Part shown: piece by piece, positions 7,028 through 15,807 of the stretch
Layout of the letters: each line of letters opens with the position of its first letter
How positions within the stretch are numbered: position 1 is the stretch's first letter
Assembly: GCA_017534365.1 (NCBI GenBank)
Contig: JAFWCS010000432.1
Span: 1-19,450, forward strand
Origin: Clostridia bacterium
GTDB taxonomy: Bacteria > Bacillota > Clostridia > Oscillospirales > Acutalibacteraceae
Length of the DNA: 19,450 bases
Direction: 5' to 3'
Notes under the pieces: generated by a model
Told to the model about the DNA's origin: nothing
The model's database searches: none
The model's input: only the letters and a program-made list of their open reading frames with translations
Position numbers and translations under genes: made by a program

Positions 7028-7065
7028 CAGCCCGCCGTATTTCCAACGCGGCGGGCTGTTTTTTT
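7028..7065 (+). terminator. Intrinsic terminator of the phage head cassette
   Basis: A perfect 10-base stem, CAGCCCGCCG (7028-7037) with CGGCGGGCTG (7049-7058), has an 11-base loop and is followed by seven T residues (7059-7065). It lies 17 bases after the last cassette stop codon and cleanly ends the transcription unit. Confidence 0.92.
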
Positions 7066-7077
7066 CGAGAATGCACC

Positions 7078-7106
7078 TTGCATTTCCGGAATAAATCCTG
7101 TAAAAT
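7078..7106 (+). promoter_or_regulatory. Sigma-70-type promoter for the YitT-family gene
   Basis: TTGCAT (7078-7083) and TAAAAT (7101-7106) are separated by exactly 17 bases. The predicted start of transcription falls about 7113-7115, some 25 bases before the gene. Together with the terminator just upstream, this shows the YitT-family gene is a separate unit from the phage cassette. Confidence 0.7.
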
Positions 7107-7139
7107 GGAATCAGAAAAAAAACGGGAGGTAGACTGCAT

Positions 7140-8030
7140 TTGAAAACCGGATTCAAAGAGATCCTGCGCTCCCTTCGCTGGCAGAATTTCCTTGCGCTGA
7201 CGCTCGCCGGCATCATCTATGCCGTGGGCGTGACACTGTTCATCGCGCCGGTGGATCTTTACGACAGCGGCATCTCCGGCACCTCGATGCTGCTCGGGCA
7301 GATCACGCCCTCCTTCCTGCCGCTTTCCTTCTTTCTGATCGCGCTGAATGTGCCGCTGTTCCTCTACGGCCTGAAAAAGCAGGGCGTCGCCTCCACGGTC
7401 TATTCGATCTACACCGTCGGCGTCTACGCGCTCTTTGCCTGGCTGATCACGGACGTGCTGCCGATCGACGTGAGCATCGCCTCCCCGCTTGCCGGGCGGG
7501 ATCTGCTGCTCTGCGCGATCTTCGGCGGCGTGATCTCCGGCGCGGGAAGCGGCCTTGCCATCCGCTTCGGCGGCGCTGTGGACGGCATCGAGATCATCGC
7601 CGTGATCTTTGCAAAGCGGCTGAATCTGACCGTCGGCAGCTTTATGATGGCCTACAACGTAATCCTGTATATCGTCTGCGGCATCGTGATCCACAGCTGG
7701 ATCCTGCCGCTGTATTCGATCGTCACCTGCGTCGCGGCGCTCAAAACCGTGGACGCCATCGTGGAGGGCTTCGACCGCGCGAAATGCGCCATGATCGTCA
7801 CCACCGAGGCGGAGGCGATCTGCCTGGAGCTGAGCTACGCGTTTGAAAGCGGGATCACGCAGGTAGAGGCACGCGGCGGCTATTCCCGCCAGCCGAAGAC
7901 CATTCTGTATTTCATCGTCAACCGGTTTCAGGTCACCAAAATGAAAAGCATCGTGCACGGCATTGATCCGAAGGCCTACATCTCCATCAGCGAGGTCGCC
8001 GACGTTTTCAAAGCCGATCCTGACGCATGA
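7140..8030 (+). CDS. YitT family membrane protein (DUF161 plus DUF2179)
   Basis: This is a 296-residue polytopic membrane protein. The N-terminal two-thirds contain five to six hydrophobic segments. The YDSGISGTSMLLGQIT motif follows the first, and the matching RFGGAVDGIEIIAVIFAKR follows the fourth, both typical of the YitT membrane domain. The C-terminal cytosolic domain, with CAMIVTTEAEAICLEL and the later TILYFIVNRFQ and DPKAYISISEVADVF, matches DUF2179. The molecular function of this widespread Firmicutes family is not established; transport has been suggested. The start is TTG at 7140, nine bases after GGGAGGT; no better ATG exists nearby. It has its own promoter and is followed after 18 bases by an uncharacterised gene, so the two form an operon. 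Confidence 0.9.
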   Translation: MKTGFKEILRSLRWQNFLALTLAGIIYAVGVTLFIAPVDLYDSGISGTSMLLGQITPSFLPLSFFLIALNVPLFLYGLKKQGVASTVYSIYTVGVYALFAWLITDVLPIDVSIASPLAGRDLLLCAIFGGVISGAGSGLAIRFGGAVDGIEIIAVIFAKRLNLTVGSFMMAYNVILYIVCGIVIHSWILPLYSIVTCVAALKTVDAIVEGFDRAKCAMIVTTEAEAICLELSYAFESGITQVEARGGYSRQPKTILYFIVNRFQVTKMKSIVHGIDPKAYISISEVADVFKADPDA

Positions 8031-8048
8031 TCCGAAAGGGGCGGTATT

Positions 8049-9179
8049 ATGGAAAGCAGGCAAAACCATCTGCCGGTCTGGACCAACCGGTGCTACGCCT
8101 ACGCCAGCCGGCAGGAAGTGCTGCGCATGGAGGCGGAACCGGGATTCTATTCTCTGCTGCCGATCAAATTCCGGGATTTCGGGCTGCGGTCGGGCGGCGC
8201 GCTGACTGCGGAGCGCACCAAAACCGTGACCGTGCGCGGCCAGCAGGAAACGCAGCACACGACCCTGCGGCTCGAGCCGCTGCTTTACCGCTGCGCAAAA
8301 AAACTCTATGACACCGCCGCCGGCCGGCTGCTGACCGCCTACCCCGCGCTTGAGGCCGTCACGATCGGCCCGCAGCGTCAGACCGGCGCTTACGAGCTGC
8401 TCTGGCGCTATCCCGTTGCGGAGATCGAAGCGGCGCAGCGCGCGCTCATGGCGGAGATCCTCGACGAAGGCTTCACGCTGGAGGAGGAGCTGGCGCTCTC
8501 CTGCACCAAGCGGGGCGGCGAACGCTTCCTCAGCGTCAACGGCGCGCTGAAGCTGACGCCGAAAAGCCTGCGCGCCCTGATGCGGCGCCCGCCGGAGGAG
8601 CAGCTGCACCGGCCGCTGAAGCGGGCCGTCTCCTTCTCTTTCGCGGACTGTGAACAGTATTACCTGCCCTTCCCGGAGGACCGGCTGGAGCTGGGCAACC
8701 AGTTCCGCGCCTACGCCTCAACGCAGGCGCGCAACGCCGACGCCTTCTCCGCCGCGCGCAGCGGAGATTTCGAGCTGCTGTGCAAGCTGGCAAAGAACGG
8801 CTACGAGCTGAACGCGATCGGGCGTGACGGCGCGAGCGTGTTCGGCATCTTTGCCTGCGGTCTGCTGCAGCAGTACCGGGGCGGCAAGCTGCCGCGCTTC
8901 GCGCTGCAGAAGCTGGATGAGCTGATCTTTCTCGGCGCGAACCCCGCGCTCTACGGCGTCAGCCGCCGCGTGACCGCGCCCCTCGCCTGCGCCGCAGACT
9001 GCGATCTGCCGGACGCCGTGGCCTATTTCCTCAACAAGGGCGTCAGCCCGGATATTTATCCCGTCATTCAGCCCGTCGGCGGCGGAGAAAGCCTGCTTGC
9101 AATGATCCGCGCGCGCAGCGGCGATCCCGCCTATCCCAACGCCGCGGAGATCGCGGCGCTGCTGGAGGCCGCCGAATAA
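8049..9179 (+). CDS. Uncharacterised protein with ankyrin-like C-terminal repeats
   Basis: I do not recognise this 376-residue protein. It has no signal peptide or membrane segment, so it is probably cytosolic. Residues 1 to about 230 are a globular alpha/beta region with no motif I can name. From about 238 the helix-turn-helix periodicity resembles degenerate ankyrin repeats: FSAARSGDFELLCKLAKNGY, then ELNAIGRDGASVFGIFACGL, then DELIFLGANPALYGV and ACAADCDLPDAVAYFLNKGV. Such repeats usually bind proteins. ATG 8049 follows AAAGGGG by seven bases. It sits 18 bases after the YitT-family gene and shares its terminator, so the two are co-transcribed, which is the only functional clue. It could be a partner of the YitT cytosolic domain, but this is speculation. 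Confidence 0.75.
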   Translation: MESRQNHLPVWTNRCYAYASRQEVLRMEAEPGFYSLLPIKFRDFGLRSGGALTAERTKTVTVRGQQETQHTTLRLEPLLYRCAKKLYDTAAGRLLTAYPALEAVTIGPQRQTGAYELLWRYPVAEIEAAQRALMAEILDEGFTLEEELALSCTKRGGERFLSVNGALKLTPKSLRALMRRPPEEQLHRPLKRAVSFSFADCEQYYLPFPEDRLELGNQFRAYASTQARNADAFSAARSGDFELLCKLAKNGYELNAIGRDGASVFGIFACGLLQQYRGGKLPRFALQKLDELIFLGANPALYGVSRRVTAPLACAADCDLPDAVAYFLNKGVSPDIYPVIQPVGGGESLLAMIRARSGDPAYPNAAEIAALLEAAE

Positions 9180-9193
9180 AGCCCAAAAACAAT

Positions 9194-9232
9194 GCACGGA
9201 CCTGCGTCAACACAGGCCCGTGCTCTTTTTTT
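9194..9232. terminator. Bidirectional terminator between convergent operons
   Basis: GCACGGACCTG (9194-9204) pairs with CAGGCCCGTGC (9213-9223), with one A/C mismatch and an eight-base loop. A T-rich run (9225-9232) follows on the + strand, and on the minus strand ATTGTTTTTG follows the stem. It serves both the YitT operon from the left and the peptidase operon from the right. Confidence 0.88.
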
Positions 9233-9249
9233 ATTTCGGAAAGGACCGC

Positions 9250-9843
9250 TCAGCTTCCGGCGGGATCCGGCGCGAAAAAGCGCATCGAAACGCCGTCGTC
9301 CTGCGCCAGCGTTCCCTTTGGCGCGCGGATCGTTTTTACGGCCACATAAACGTCGCCCGCCGCGCCCGAGACATTGACGATCTGCAGCCAATAGGCGACC
9401 CAGAACCAATCGCGGGGCACAACCGCCGTCAGCACGCTGAACACGATCCCCCAGATCAGCAGCGGCGCGAGCGCGGTGCAGAGATAGGAGCGGCGGTCAA
9501 AATAGGTCGTCGGGCTGCCCGCATAGGCATACAGCCCCGTGAATCCAAATTTGAAATGCACAGCGCCGAACGCTTTCATTGCCGCAGCGTGCGTGAGCTC
9601 ATGCGCAATCAGATAGAGCAGTATGCCCACCAGCAGCGCAGCAAAACGCAGCAAAAAGCGGACGGTCCCCTTCTCTATATCGAACAGCACGGAAAGCGGT
9701 ACAAACGGCAGCGCTGCGGCCGCCATTGCAAGGCCGATGAACAGCGCAGCCAGATTAATCATCGTTGCAAGCTTTTTGTTTTTTTGCAGATCGATGCTGC
9801 ACAGCGGCTGATAGCCCTCCGACAGCGCCTGAAACGTATGCAT
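9250..9843 (-). CDS. DUF3267-type putative membrane zinc metallopeptidase
   Basis: This is a 197-residue integral membrane protein with four hydrophobic segments (about residues 29-52, 63-82, 121-142 and 146-158). A zinc-binding HELTH motif lies at residues 81-85 at the end of the second segment. A downstream NVSGAAGD (157-164) could supply the third metal ligand, as the NPDG-type motif does in site-2 proteases. This arrangement is typical of DUF3267, small S2P-like putative peptidases of unknown substrate. ATG 9843 lies behind AAGGAGGAG. Only 15 bases separate it from the stop of the upstream WG-repeat/SH3b gene, so they are co-transcribed, and that protein is a natural candidate substrate or partner. 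Catalytic residues are intact. Whether it cleaves anything is not known from sequence. Confidence 0.8.
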   Translation of the reverse strand: MHTFQALSEGYQPLCSIDLQKNKKLATMINLAALFIGLAMAAAALPFVPLSVLFDIEKGTVRFLLRFAALLVGILLYLIAHELTHAAAMKAFGAVHFKFGFTGLYAYAGSPTTYFDRRSYLCTALAPLLIWGIVFSVLTAVVPRDWFWVAYWLQIVNVSGAAGDVYVAVKTIRAPKGTLAQDDGVSMRFFAPDPAGS

Positions 9844-9858
9844 AGAGCGCTCCTCCTT

Positions 9859-11127
9859 CTATTCCTGTACTTCCGTTGCGGCCGTCGTCTCCGTGGCCGT
9901 CGTCGTTTCCGCCGCCGTGGTTTCCGGCGGGGCTTCTTCCAGATACTCCGCCTTGACCCAGCCCTTCATGCTGCCGTACACCACGTAGGCCCAGCCGTTT
10001 TCGCTGCGCAGCACGGTCACGGCGGTGCCGTTGGGCAGCTTGCCGAGGATCGCGGCCTCCGCGCTCGCCTCGGCGCGCAGATTCAGCGGGCTGCCGGCGG
10101 TCTTCACCCGGTGTTGGCCCTGCGCAGCCGTGACCTCCGGCGCGGTTTCGGACGGCGCTTGCGAGGTTGCGGGCAGCGCTTCCTTCTTCACGGTGATCGT
10201 GCCCCACGCGCCGTCGCGTTTTGCAATGAACGCGCCGTTTTCGCCGGGCAGGATCGCTTCAAACACAAAGGGGATCACGGTTTCGCCCTCCGGGTCGATG
10301 ATGCCGAATTTTCCGTCCTTGCAGACGGGCGCCATCCCGTTTTCAAAGGCAAACGCCGTGTCGCTGTCCGCGATCGCGCAGCTGCCGACGGAATCAAATT
10401 CGAAGGGGATCACCGTCACGCCGCTGCGGTCGATATAGCCCCATTTGCCGTCCTTTTTGACGGCGGCATACTCGCCGGAAAAGTCCAGCGCCTTTTCAAA
10501 CGTCAGCGGGATTGCCAGCGTCTGCGCCGCGTCGATATAGCCCCAGCGCGCGGTGGCCGTGCGTGCGCTTGCCACGGGATACAGCCCCTGCGTCAGCGCC
10601 AGCTCTCCGCGGGCAACGACCGTTTCCTCCGGCTCCGCCGGCTCGGCGACCCAGACCAGCGCGCTCTGATCAGCGTCCCAGCAGGGCACGCGGGCCGGGG
10701 TCTTCAGCCCGTGATACTGCTTCCTGGTGACAACGCCGTTCTCGATATCCACCAGCAGCGCATACTCCGAACGCGGGCTTTCGACTGTGTAGCGAATGCT
10801 GCGCCACTGATCGCTGCAGAAGGAAAACGCCGTGTGCTCCGCCGGCTCCGTCACGGTTCCGCCGCGGGTCATCAGGCCGACGCTGCCGGTTTCGGCGTCC
10901 GTAAAGACCAGCAGCTTCTGATCGTAGCTTTTGACGTCGCTGATCTGCTCATAGCCCGCCGTGGACCAGACGCCGCCCGTCAGATGCTTATCCACCACAG
11001 GCCCGCGCTGCCGGTTGCGCGCAATGATGAAGCCAATCGCCGCAATCAGCGCAACTGCGATCACGCTCGCCGCGATCAGCACGGCGCGGCGGCTCTGTTC
11101 GGGAATCAGCGCTTTTTTCTGTTTCAT
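9859..11127 (-). CDS. Membrane-anchored WG-repeat protein with C-terminal bacterial SH3 domain
   Basis: This is a 422-residue protein with a short positively charged N-terminus and one membrane segment (about residues 15-36), placing the rest outside the cell. Residues 40-190 form an unassigned region. Four WG-type units follow, marked by ARWGYIDA (about 194), GKWGYIDRSG (228), GKFGIIDPEG (272) and GAWGTI (306), with the usual VIPFEF-type strands between them. An SH3b domain spans about 338-397 (LNLRAEASAEAAILGKLPNG, later GWVKAEYLEE), often a wall-binding module. The C-terminus is a Thr/Ala/Glu-rich tail. I chose ATG 11127 over an in-frame start 60 bases upstream because GGGAG lies eight bases before it and the extra residues include promoter DNA. 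It heads an operon with a membrane peptidase. Confidence 0.85.
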   Translation of the reverse strand: MKQKKALIPEQSRRAVLIAASVIAVALIAAIGFIIARNRQRGPVVDKHLTGGVWSTAGYEQISDVKSYDQKLLVFTDAETGSVGLMTRGGTVTEPAEHTAFSFCSDQWRSIRYTVESPRSEYALLVDIENGVVTRKQYHGLKTPARVPCWDADQSALVWVAEPAEPEETVVARGELALTQGLYPVASARTATARWGYIDAAQTLAIPLTFEKALDFSGEYAAVKKDGKWGYIDRSGVTVIPFEFDSVGSCAIADSDTAFAFENGMAPVCKDGKFGIIDPEGETVIPFVFEAILPGENGAFIAKRDGAWGTITVKKEALPATSQAPSETAPEVTAAQGQHRVKTAGSPLNLRAEASAEAAILGKLPNGTAVTVLRSENGWAYVVYGSMKGWVKAEYLEEAPPETTAAETTTATETTAATEVQE

Positions 11128-11175
11128 AGCTTTCGCTCCCTTTTTTGGGAATTCTGTTCTCGGGATTCTATTTTG

Positions 11176-11204
11176 ATTATACCACAAATATCGCCCCGGC
11201 GCAA
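11176..11204 (-). promoter_or_regulatory. Promoter of the WG-repeat/peptidase operon
   Basis: Read on the minus strand, TTGCGC (11204-11199) and a perfect TATAAT (11181-11176) are 17 bases apart, about 49 bases before the gene start at 11127. It diverges from the promoter at 11271, so the two units share a roughly 200-base control region. Confidence 0.72.
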
Positions 11205-11270
11205 GTCTGCAGATACAGGCGCTTTCGGGGCAGGTGTGACAATCCGGGCAGATTTATTTCCTCTCCCCCC

Positions 11271-11299
11271 TTGACTATTTTAAAAATAAGTAATATAGT
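11271..11299 (+). promoter_or_regulatory. Strong promoter of the SDR/GPH region
   Basis: TTGACT (11271-11276) and TATAGT (11294-11299) are 17 bases apart, and the spacer is AT-rich in an otherwise GC-rich window. Transcription would begin about 11306, giving a leader of roughly 25 bases. A GAGGAGG ribosome binding site at 11317-11323 precedes the gene start. Confidence 0.75.
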
Positions 11300-11331
11300 A
11301 TAATTGAATTAAATTCGAGGAGGGTTTTCCT

Positions 11332-12351
11332 ATGAAAGTCTTTATGATCGGCGGCACCGGCCTGCTGGGCTGCGAGGCGGCCAGAATTTTCATTGAACGC
11401 GGCCATCAGGTCAAGAGCGTTGCGCTCCCCCCGCTGCCGGAAGGCGCGCCGATCCCCGAAGAGATGGAGATCGAATTCTGCAACATCTATGAGAAGACGG
11501 ACGAAGAGATCAAGGCGATGATGGAAGGCTTTGACTGCTTCGTGTTCGCCGCCGGCGTGGACGAGCGCGTTGAATTCCCCGCGCCCGTTTATGAAGCTTA
11601 CTATAAATTCAACATCGCGCCGCTCAAGCGCATCCTGCCCCTTTGCAAGGAAGCCGGTCTGACCAAGGCCGTCGTCCTCGGCTCCTACTTCTCCTATCTG
11701 GCCAAAGAGCGCCCGGATATGAAGCTCACGGAGAAGCATCCCTATATCCGCAGCCGCATCGATCAGGAAAACGCCGCCTTCTCCTTCGCGGATGAAAACT
11801 TCGACGTTTCCGTGCTCGAGCTGCCCTATATCTTCGGCACGCAGCCCGGCAGAAAGCCCGTCTGGGTCATCCTCATCGAGCAGATCAAGCGCATGGACAA
11901 GCTGCCCTGCACGCTCTATCCGCGCGGCGGCACCGCGATGCTGACCGTGCGTCAGGTGGGCGAGGTCATCGTGGGCGCCGCGGAGAAATCCAAGGGCGCG
12001 AAGGCCTGGCCGATCTCGATGTACAACATGACCTGGAGCGAATTCCTCAAGATCGTCTACGCCGCGCGCGGCATGGGCGAGAACCGCAAGATCATCGGCA
12101 TCCCGCCGTGGATGATGCGCATGGGTCTGGGCGGCGTCGTGAAAGAATACAGAGAGAAGGGCATCGACAGCGGCATCGATCCGATGGGTCTGCCCGAGAT
12201 CATGGATCTCAACCTCTTTATCGACCGTCGCTACAGCGAAGAGCTCGGCGCGACTGAGGACGATATCAAAGCGGCCATCTATGATTCGATCAAGGTCAGC
12301 GTCGCCTCCTATGAAGGCAAGGTCAAGCTCCTCGAAATGAAGGGCGAATAA
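11332..12351 (+). CDS. NAD(P)-dependent epimerase/dehydratase-like extended SDR
   Basis: This is a 339-residue Rossmann-fold protein. The nucleotide-binding GGTGLLG is at residues 7-13, and CFVFAAGVDERVEF (69-82) corresponds to the cofactor-side strand and following loop. VVLGSYFSYL (114-123) carries the expected serine. The usual catalytic YxxxK is replaced by YIRSR (Y138, R142), so the lysine position is arginine. DVSVLELPYIFGTQPGR resembles the LR-PxVYGP segment of extended SDRs, and a substrate-binding C-terminal region with several Met/Trp residues follows. The substrate is unknown; sugar nucleotides are typical of the family. It has a strong promoter and ribosome binding site, and is followed by a hairpin and a GPH symporter gene, which suggests a carbohydrate-related role only by context. 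Confidence 0.8.
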   Translation: MKVFMIGGTGLLGCEAARIFIERGHQVKSVALPPLPEGAPIPEEMEIEFCNIYEKTDEEIKAMMEGFDCFVFAAGVDERVEFPAPVYEAYYKFNIAPLKRILPLCKEAGLTKAVVLGSYFSYLAKERPDMKLTEKHPYIRSRIDQENAAFSFADENFDVSVLELPYIFGTQPGRKPVWVILIEQIKRMDKLPCTLYPRGGTAMLTVRQVGEVIVGAAEKSKGAKAWPISMYNMTWSEFLKIVYAARGMGENRKIIGIPPWMMRMGLGGVVKEYREKGIDSGIDPMGLPEIMDLNLFIDRRYSEELGATEDDIKAAIYDSIKVSVASYEGKVKLLEMKGE

Positions 12352-12371
12352 TTCCAGGAACTCAACGGACC

Positions 12372-12403
12372 ACGGAGCAGTGCACGCCGCTGCTCCGTTG
12401 TTT
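12372..12403 (+). terminator. Hairpin between the SDR and symporter genes, probable (partial) terminator
   Basis: ACGGAGCAG (12372-12380) pairs perfectly with CTGCTCCGT (12390-12398) around a nine-base loop. The tail TGTTT is a weak T-run, so some read-through into the symporter gene is likely. I see no separate promoter before that gene. Confidence 0.65.
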
Positions 12404-12429
12404 CCGTGTTATACGGAAAGGATGATTTG

Positions 12430-13956
12430 ATGGCTGAGAAAAAATATATTGGCAACAAAGAAAAATGGATGTTCGGTCTTGGTGCTGCAGGCCAAGGCAT
12501 GATCTATGCGATGATGTCCGGCTTTATCAGCGACTATTATTCAAATGTGCTGGGCTTATCGCAGCTTTTTATCATGATGCTGATGCTGCTTGCACGTGTC
12601 TGGGACGCGATCAACGACCCGCTCATGGGCATCATTATTGATCACAAAACTACACGCTGGGGGAAAATGAAGCCCTATATTCTTTTCGCCTCCGTTCCAA
12701 TCGCCGTTCTGTCGATCCTGATGTTCTTCAGCCCCAAACTCTCCGGAACGCCGCTGATGATTTATGCCGCCGTCATTTATGTGCTCTGGGGCATGGCATA
12801 CACTGTTGCAGACGTTCCGTTCTGGGGCCTGACAAACATTATGACACCGAATGCAGAGGAACGCAGTTCGCTGATTTCCTTCACAAAAATCATCAACAGC
12901 GTCGGCTCCGCAATGCCAAATGTTTTCATTTTTATCGCCGGTTTGGTTTTGCCTGCAATCCTCGGCGTTTCGGATGGTATCCTGTTCGATATCTGGAAAT
13001 TCCGTATGGTGTCCATCGCGATCGTCGTAGTCGGCATCATTCTCTATGTGAACTCCTATTTTCACATCAAGGAACGTGCCATTCCGCCGGTCAAAAAGCG
13101 CCAGCCCGGCGAGCCCTCGCAGCTCAAGCGCCTGTTCTCCTGCAAACCGATGGTGCTGGTCCTGATCTCCGGCGTTCTGTCCTTCGGCCGCTATATGTTT
13201 GCCGCGGCGACGCCTCATGTGGCGCGCTTCGCCTTCTACCTCGGCGATAAGACCGCCTTCCTCGGCATGAATCCGGAGCAAAAGCTGGCCGCATTCCAGA
13301 AAAGCTACAGCGGCGTGATCCTGATTTTCAATCTCTGCTCGGTTGTCGGCATGTTCGGCGCGATGCTGGTCATGCCCTTCCTGATGAAGAAATTCGACTT
13401 CAAAAAAATCATGATCACCACCTGTCTTGCCGGCGCTGTCGCGTCGATCCCGACCACACTCGTGGGCTGGTTCACCGGCAACCTGTATCCTTGCATTCCC
13501 TTCATCCTGATTTCCTGTATCCCCATCGGCGTAATCAACGTGCTGATCTTTGCGATGATCTGCGACTGTCTGGACTATATGGAGCTGACCACCGGCTACC
13601 GAGACAACGGTCTCGGCGCTGCCTGCAGCGGCTTTATCAACAAGCTCGGCAATGCAGTCTCCACAAGCAGCATCAGTCTGGTATATCTTTTGATCGGCTT
13701 CAGCCCGGTCGCCGTAGAGGAATCCATGAACAGCAAGGCTGCGGAAACGGCAGTCCATGTTGCAAAGGCTGCGTTTGAATATGCACCCAAGGAGCGCTTT
13801 GGCGTGTTTGCGCTGATCACCATCATCCCCGGCGTGAGCCTGCTGCTCTGCGCGATCCCGATGTTCTTCTATCAGATCTCGGGCAAGAAGAAGGAAGAAA
13901 TGATCGCCCAGCTCCAGGCCAAGCGTGAGGCGGAAGGCGTCACCGTGGCCGAATAA
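12430..13956 (+). CDS. GPH-family sugar:cation symporter (MFS superfamily)
   Basis: This is a 508-residue protein with about 12 hydrophobic segments. Family-typical motifs are present: GLGAAGQGMIYAMMSGFISD at the start, RVWDAINDPLMG at 56-67 and RWGKMKP at 76-82 after the second segment. The acidic residues of the DxxNDP motif are the usual cation/sugar site in MelB-type carriers. Two GPH features are retained in the second half, MICDCLDYMELTTGYRDNG (the cytoplasmic DYxE-type loop) and the GFSPVAVEESMNSK loop. It would import a glycoside or uronide with Na+ or H+; the substrate cannot be read from sequence. ATG 12430 follows GGAAAGGATG. The first half looks noticeably less GC-rich than the second half. 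Confidence 0.87.
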   Translation: MAEKKYIGNKEKWMFGLGAAGQGMIYAMMSGFISDYYSNVLGLSQLFIMMLMLLARVWDAINDPLMGIIIDHKTTRWGKMKPYILFASVPIAVLSILMFFSPKLSGTPLMIYAAVIYVLWGMAYTVADVPFWGLTNIMTPNAEERSSLISFTKIINSVGSAMPNVFIFIAGLVLPAILGVSDGILFDIWKFRMVSIAIVVVGIILYVNSYFHIKERAIPPVKKRQPGEPSQLKRLFSCKPMVLVLISGVLSFGRYMFAAATPHVARFAFYLGDKTAFLGMNPEQKLAAFQKSYSGVILIFNLCSVVGMFGAMLVMPFLMKKFDFKKIMITTCLAGAVASIPTTLVGWFTGNLYPCIPFILISCIPIGVINVLIFAMICDCLDYMELTTGYRDNGLGAACSGFINKLGNAVSTSSISLVYLLIGFSPVAVEESMNSKAAETAVHVAKAAFEYAPKERFGVFALITIIPGVSLLLCAIPMFFYQISGKKKEEMIAQLQAKREAEGVTVAE

Positions 13957-13983
13957 AAAATCCAGCAAAAAGTGAGTGTTTCC

Positions 13984-15806
<1,823 letters not shown>

Positions 15807-15807
<1 letters not shown>

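Noticed and set aside
7008..8609. 533-codon minus-strand open frame opposite the YitT-family gene
   Set aside because: It crosses a terminator, a promoter and an operon junction and has the biased composition of a shadow frame.
9220..11274. 684-codon + strand open frame opposite the WG-repeat and peptidase genes
   Set aside because: The minus strand has HELTH, WG repeats and SH3b with good ribosome binding sites and a promoter. The + frame is Arg/His/Gln-rich without domain character and would run through the 11176-11204 promoter.
11299..11304. TATAAT as the -10 box of the SDR gene promoter
   Set aside because: Spacing from TTGACT would be 22 bases; TATAGT at 11294-11299 has the proper 17-base spacing.
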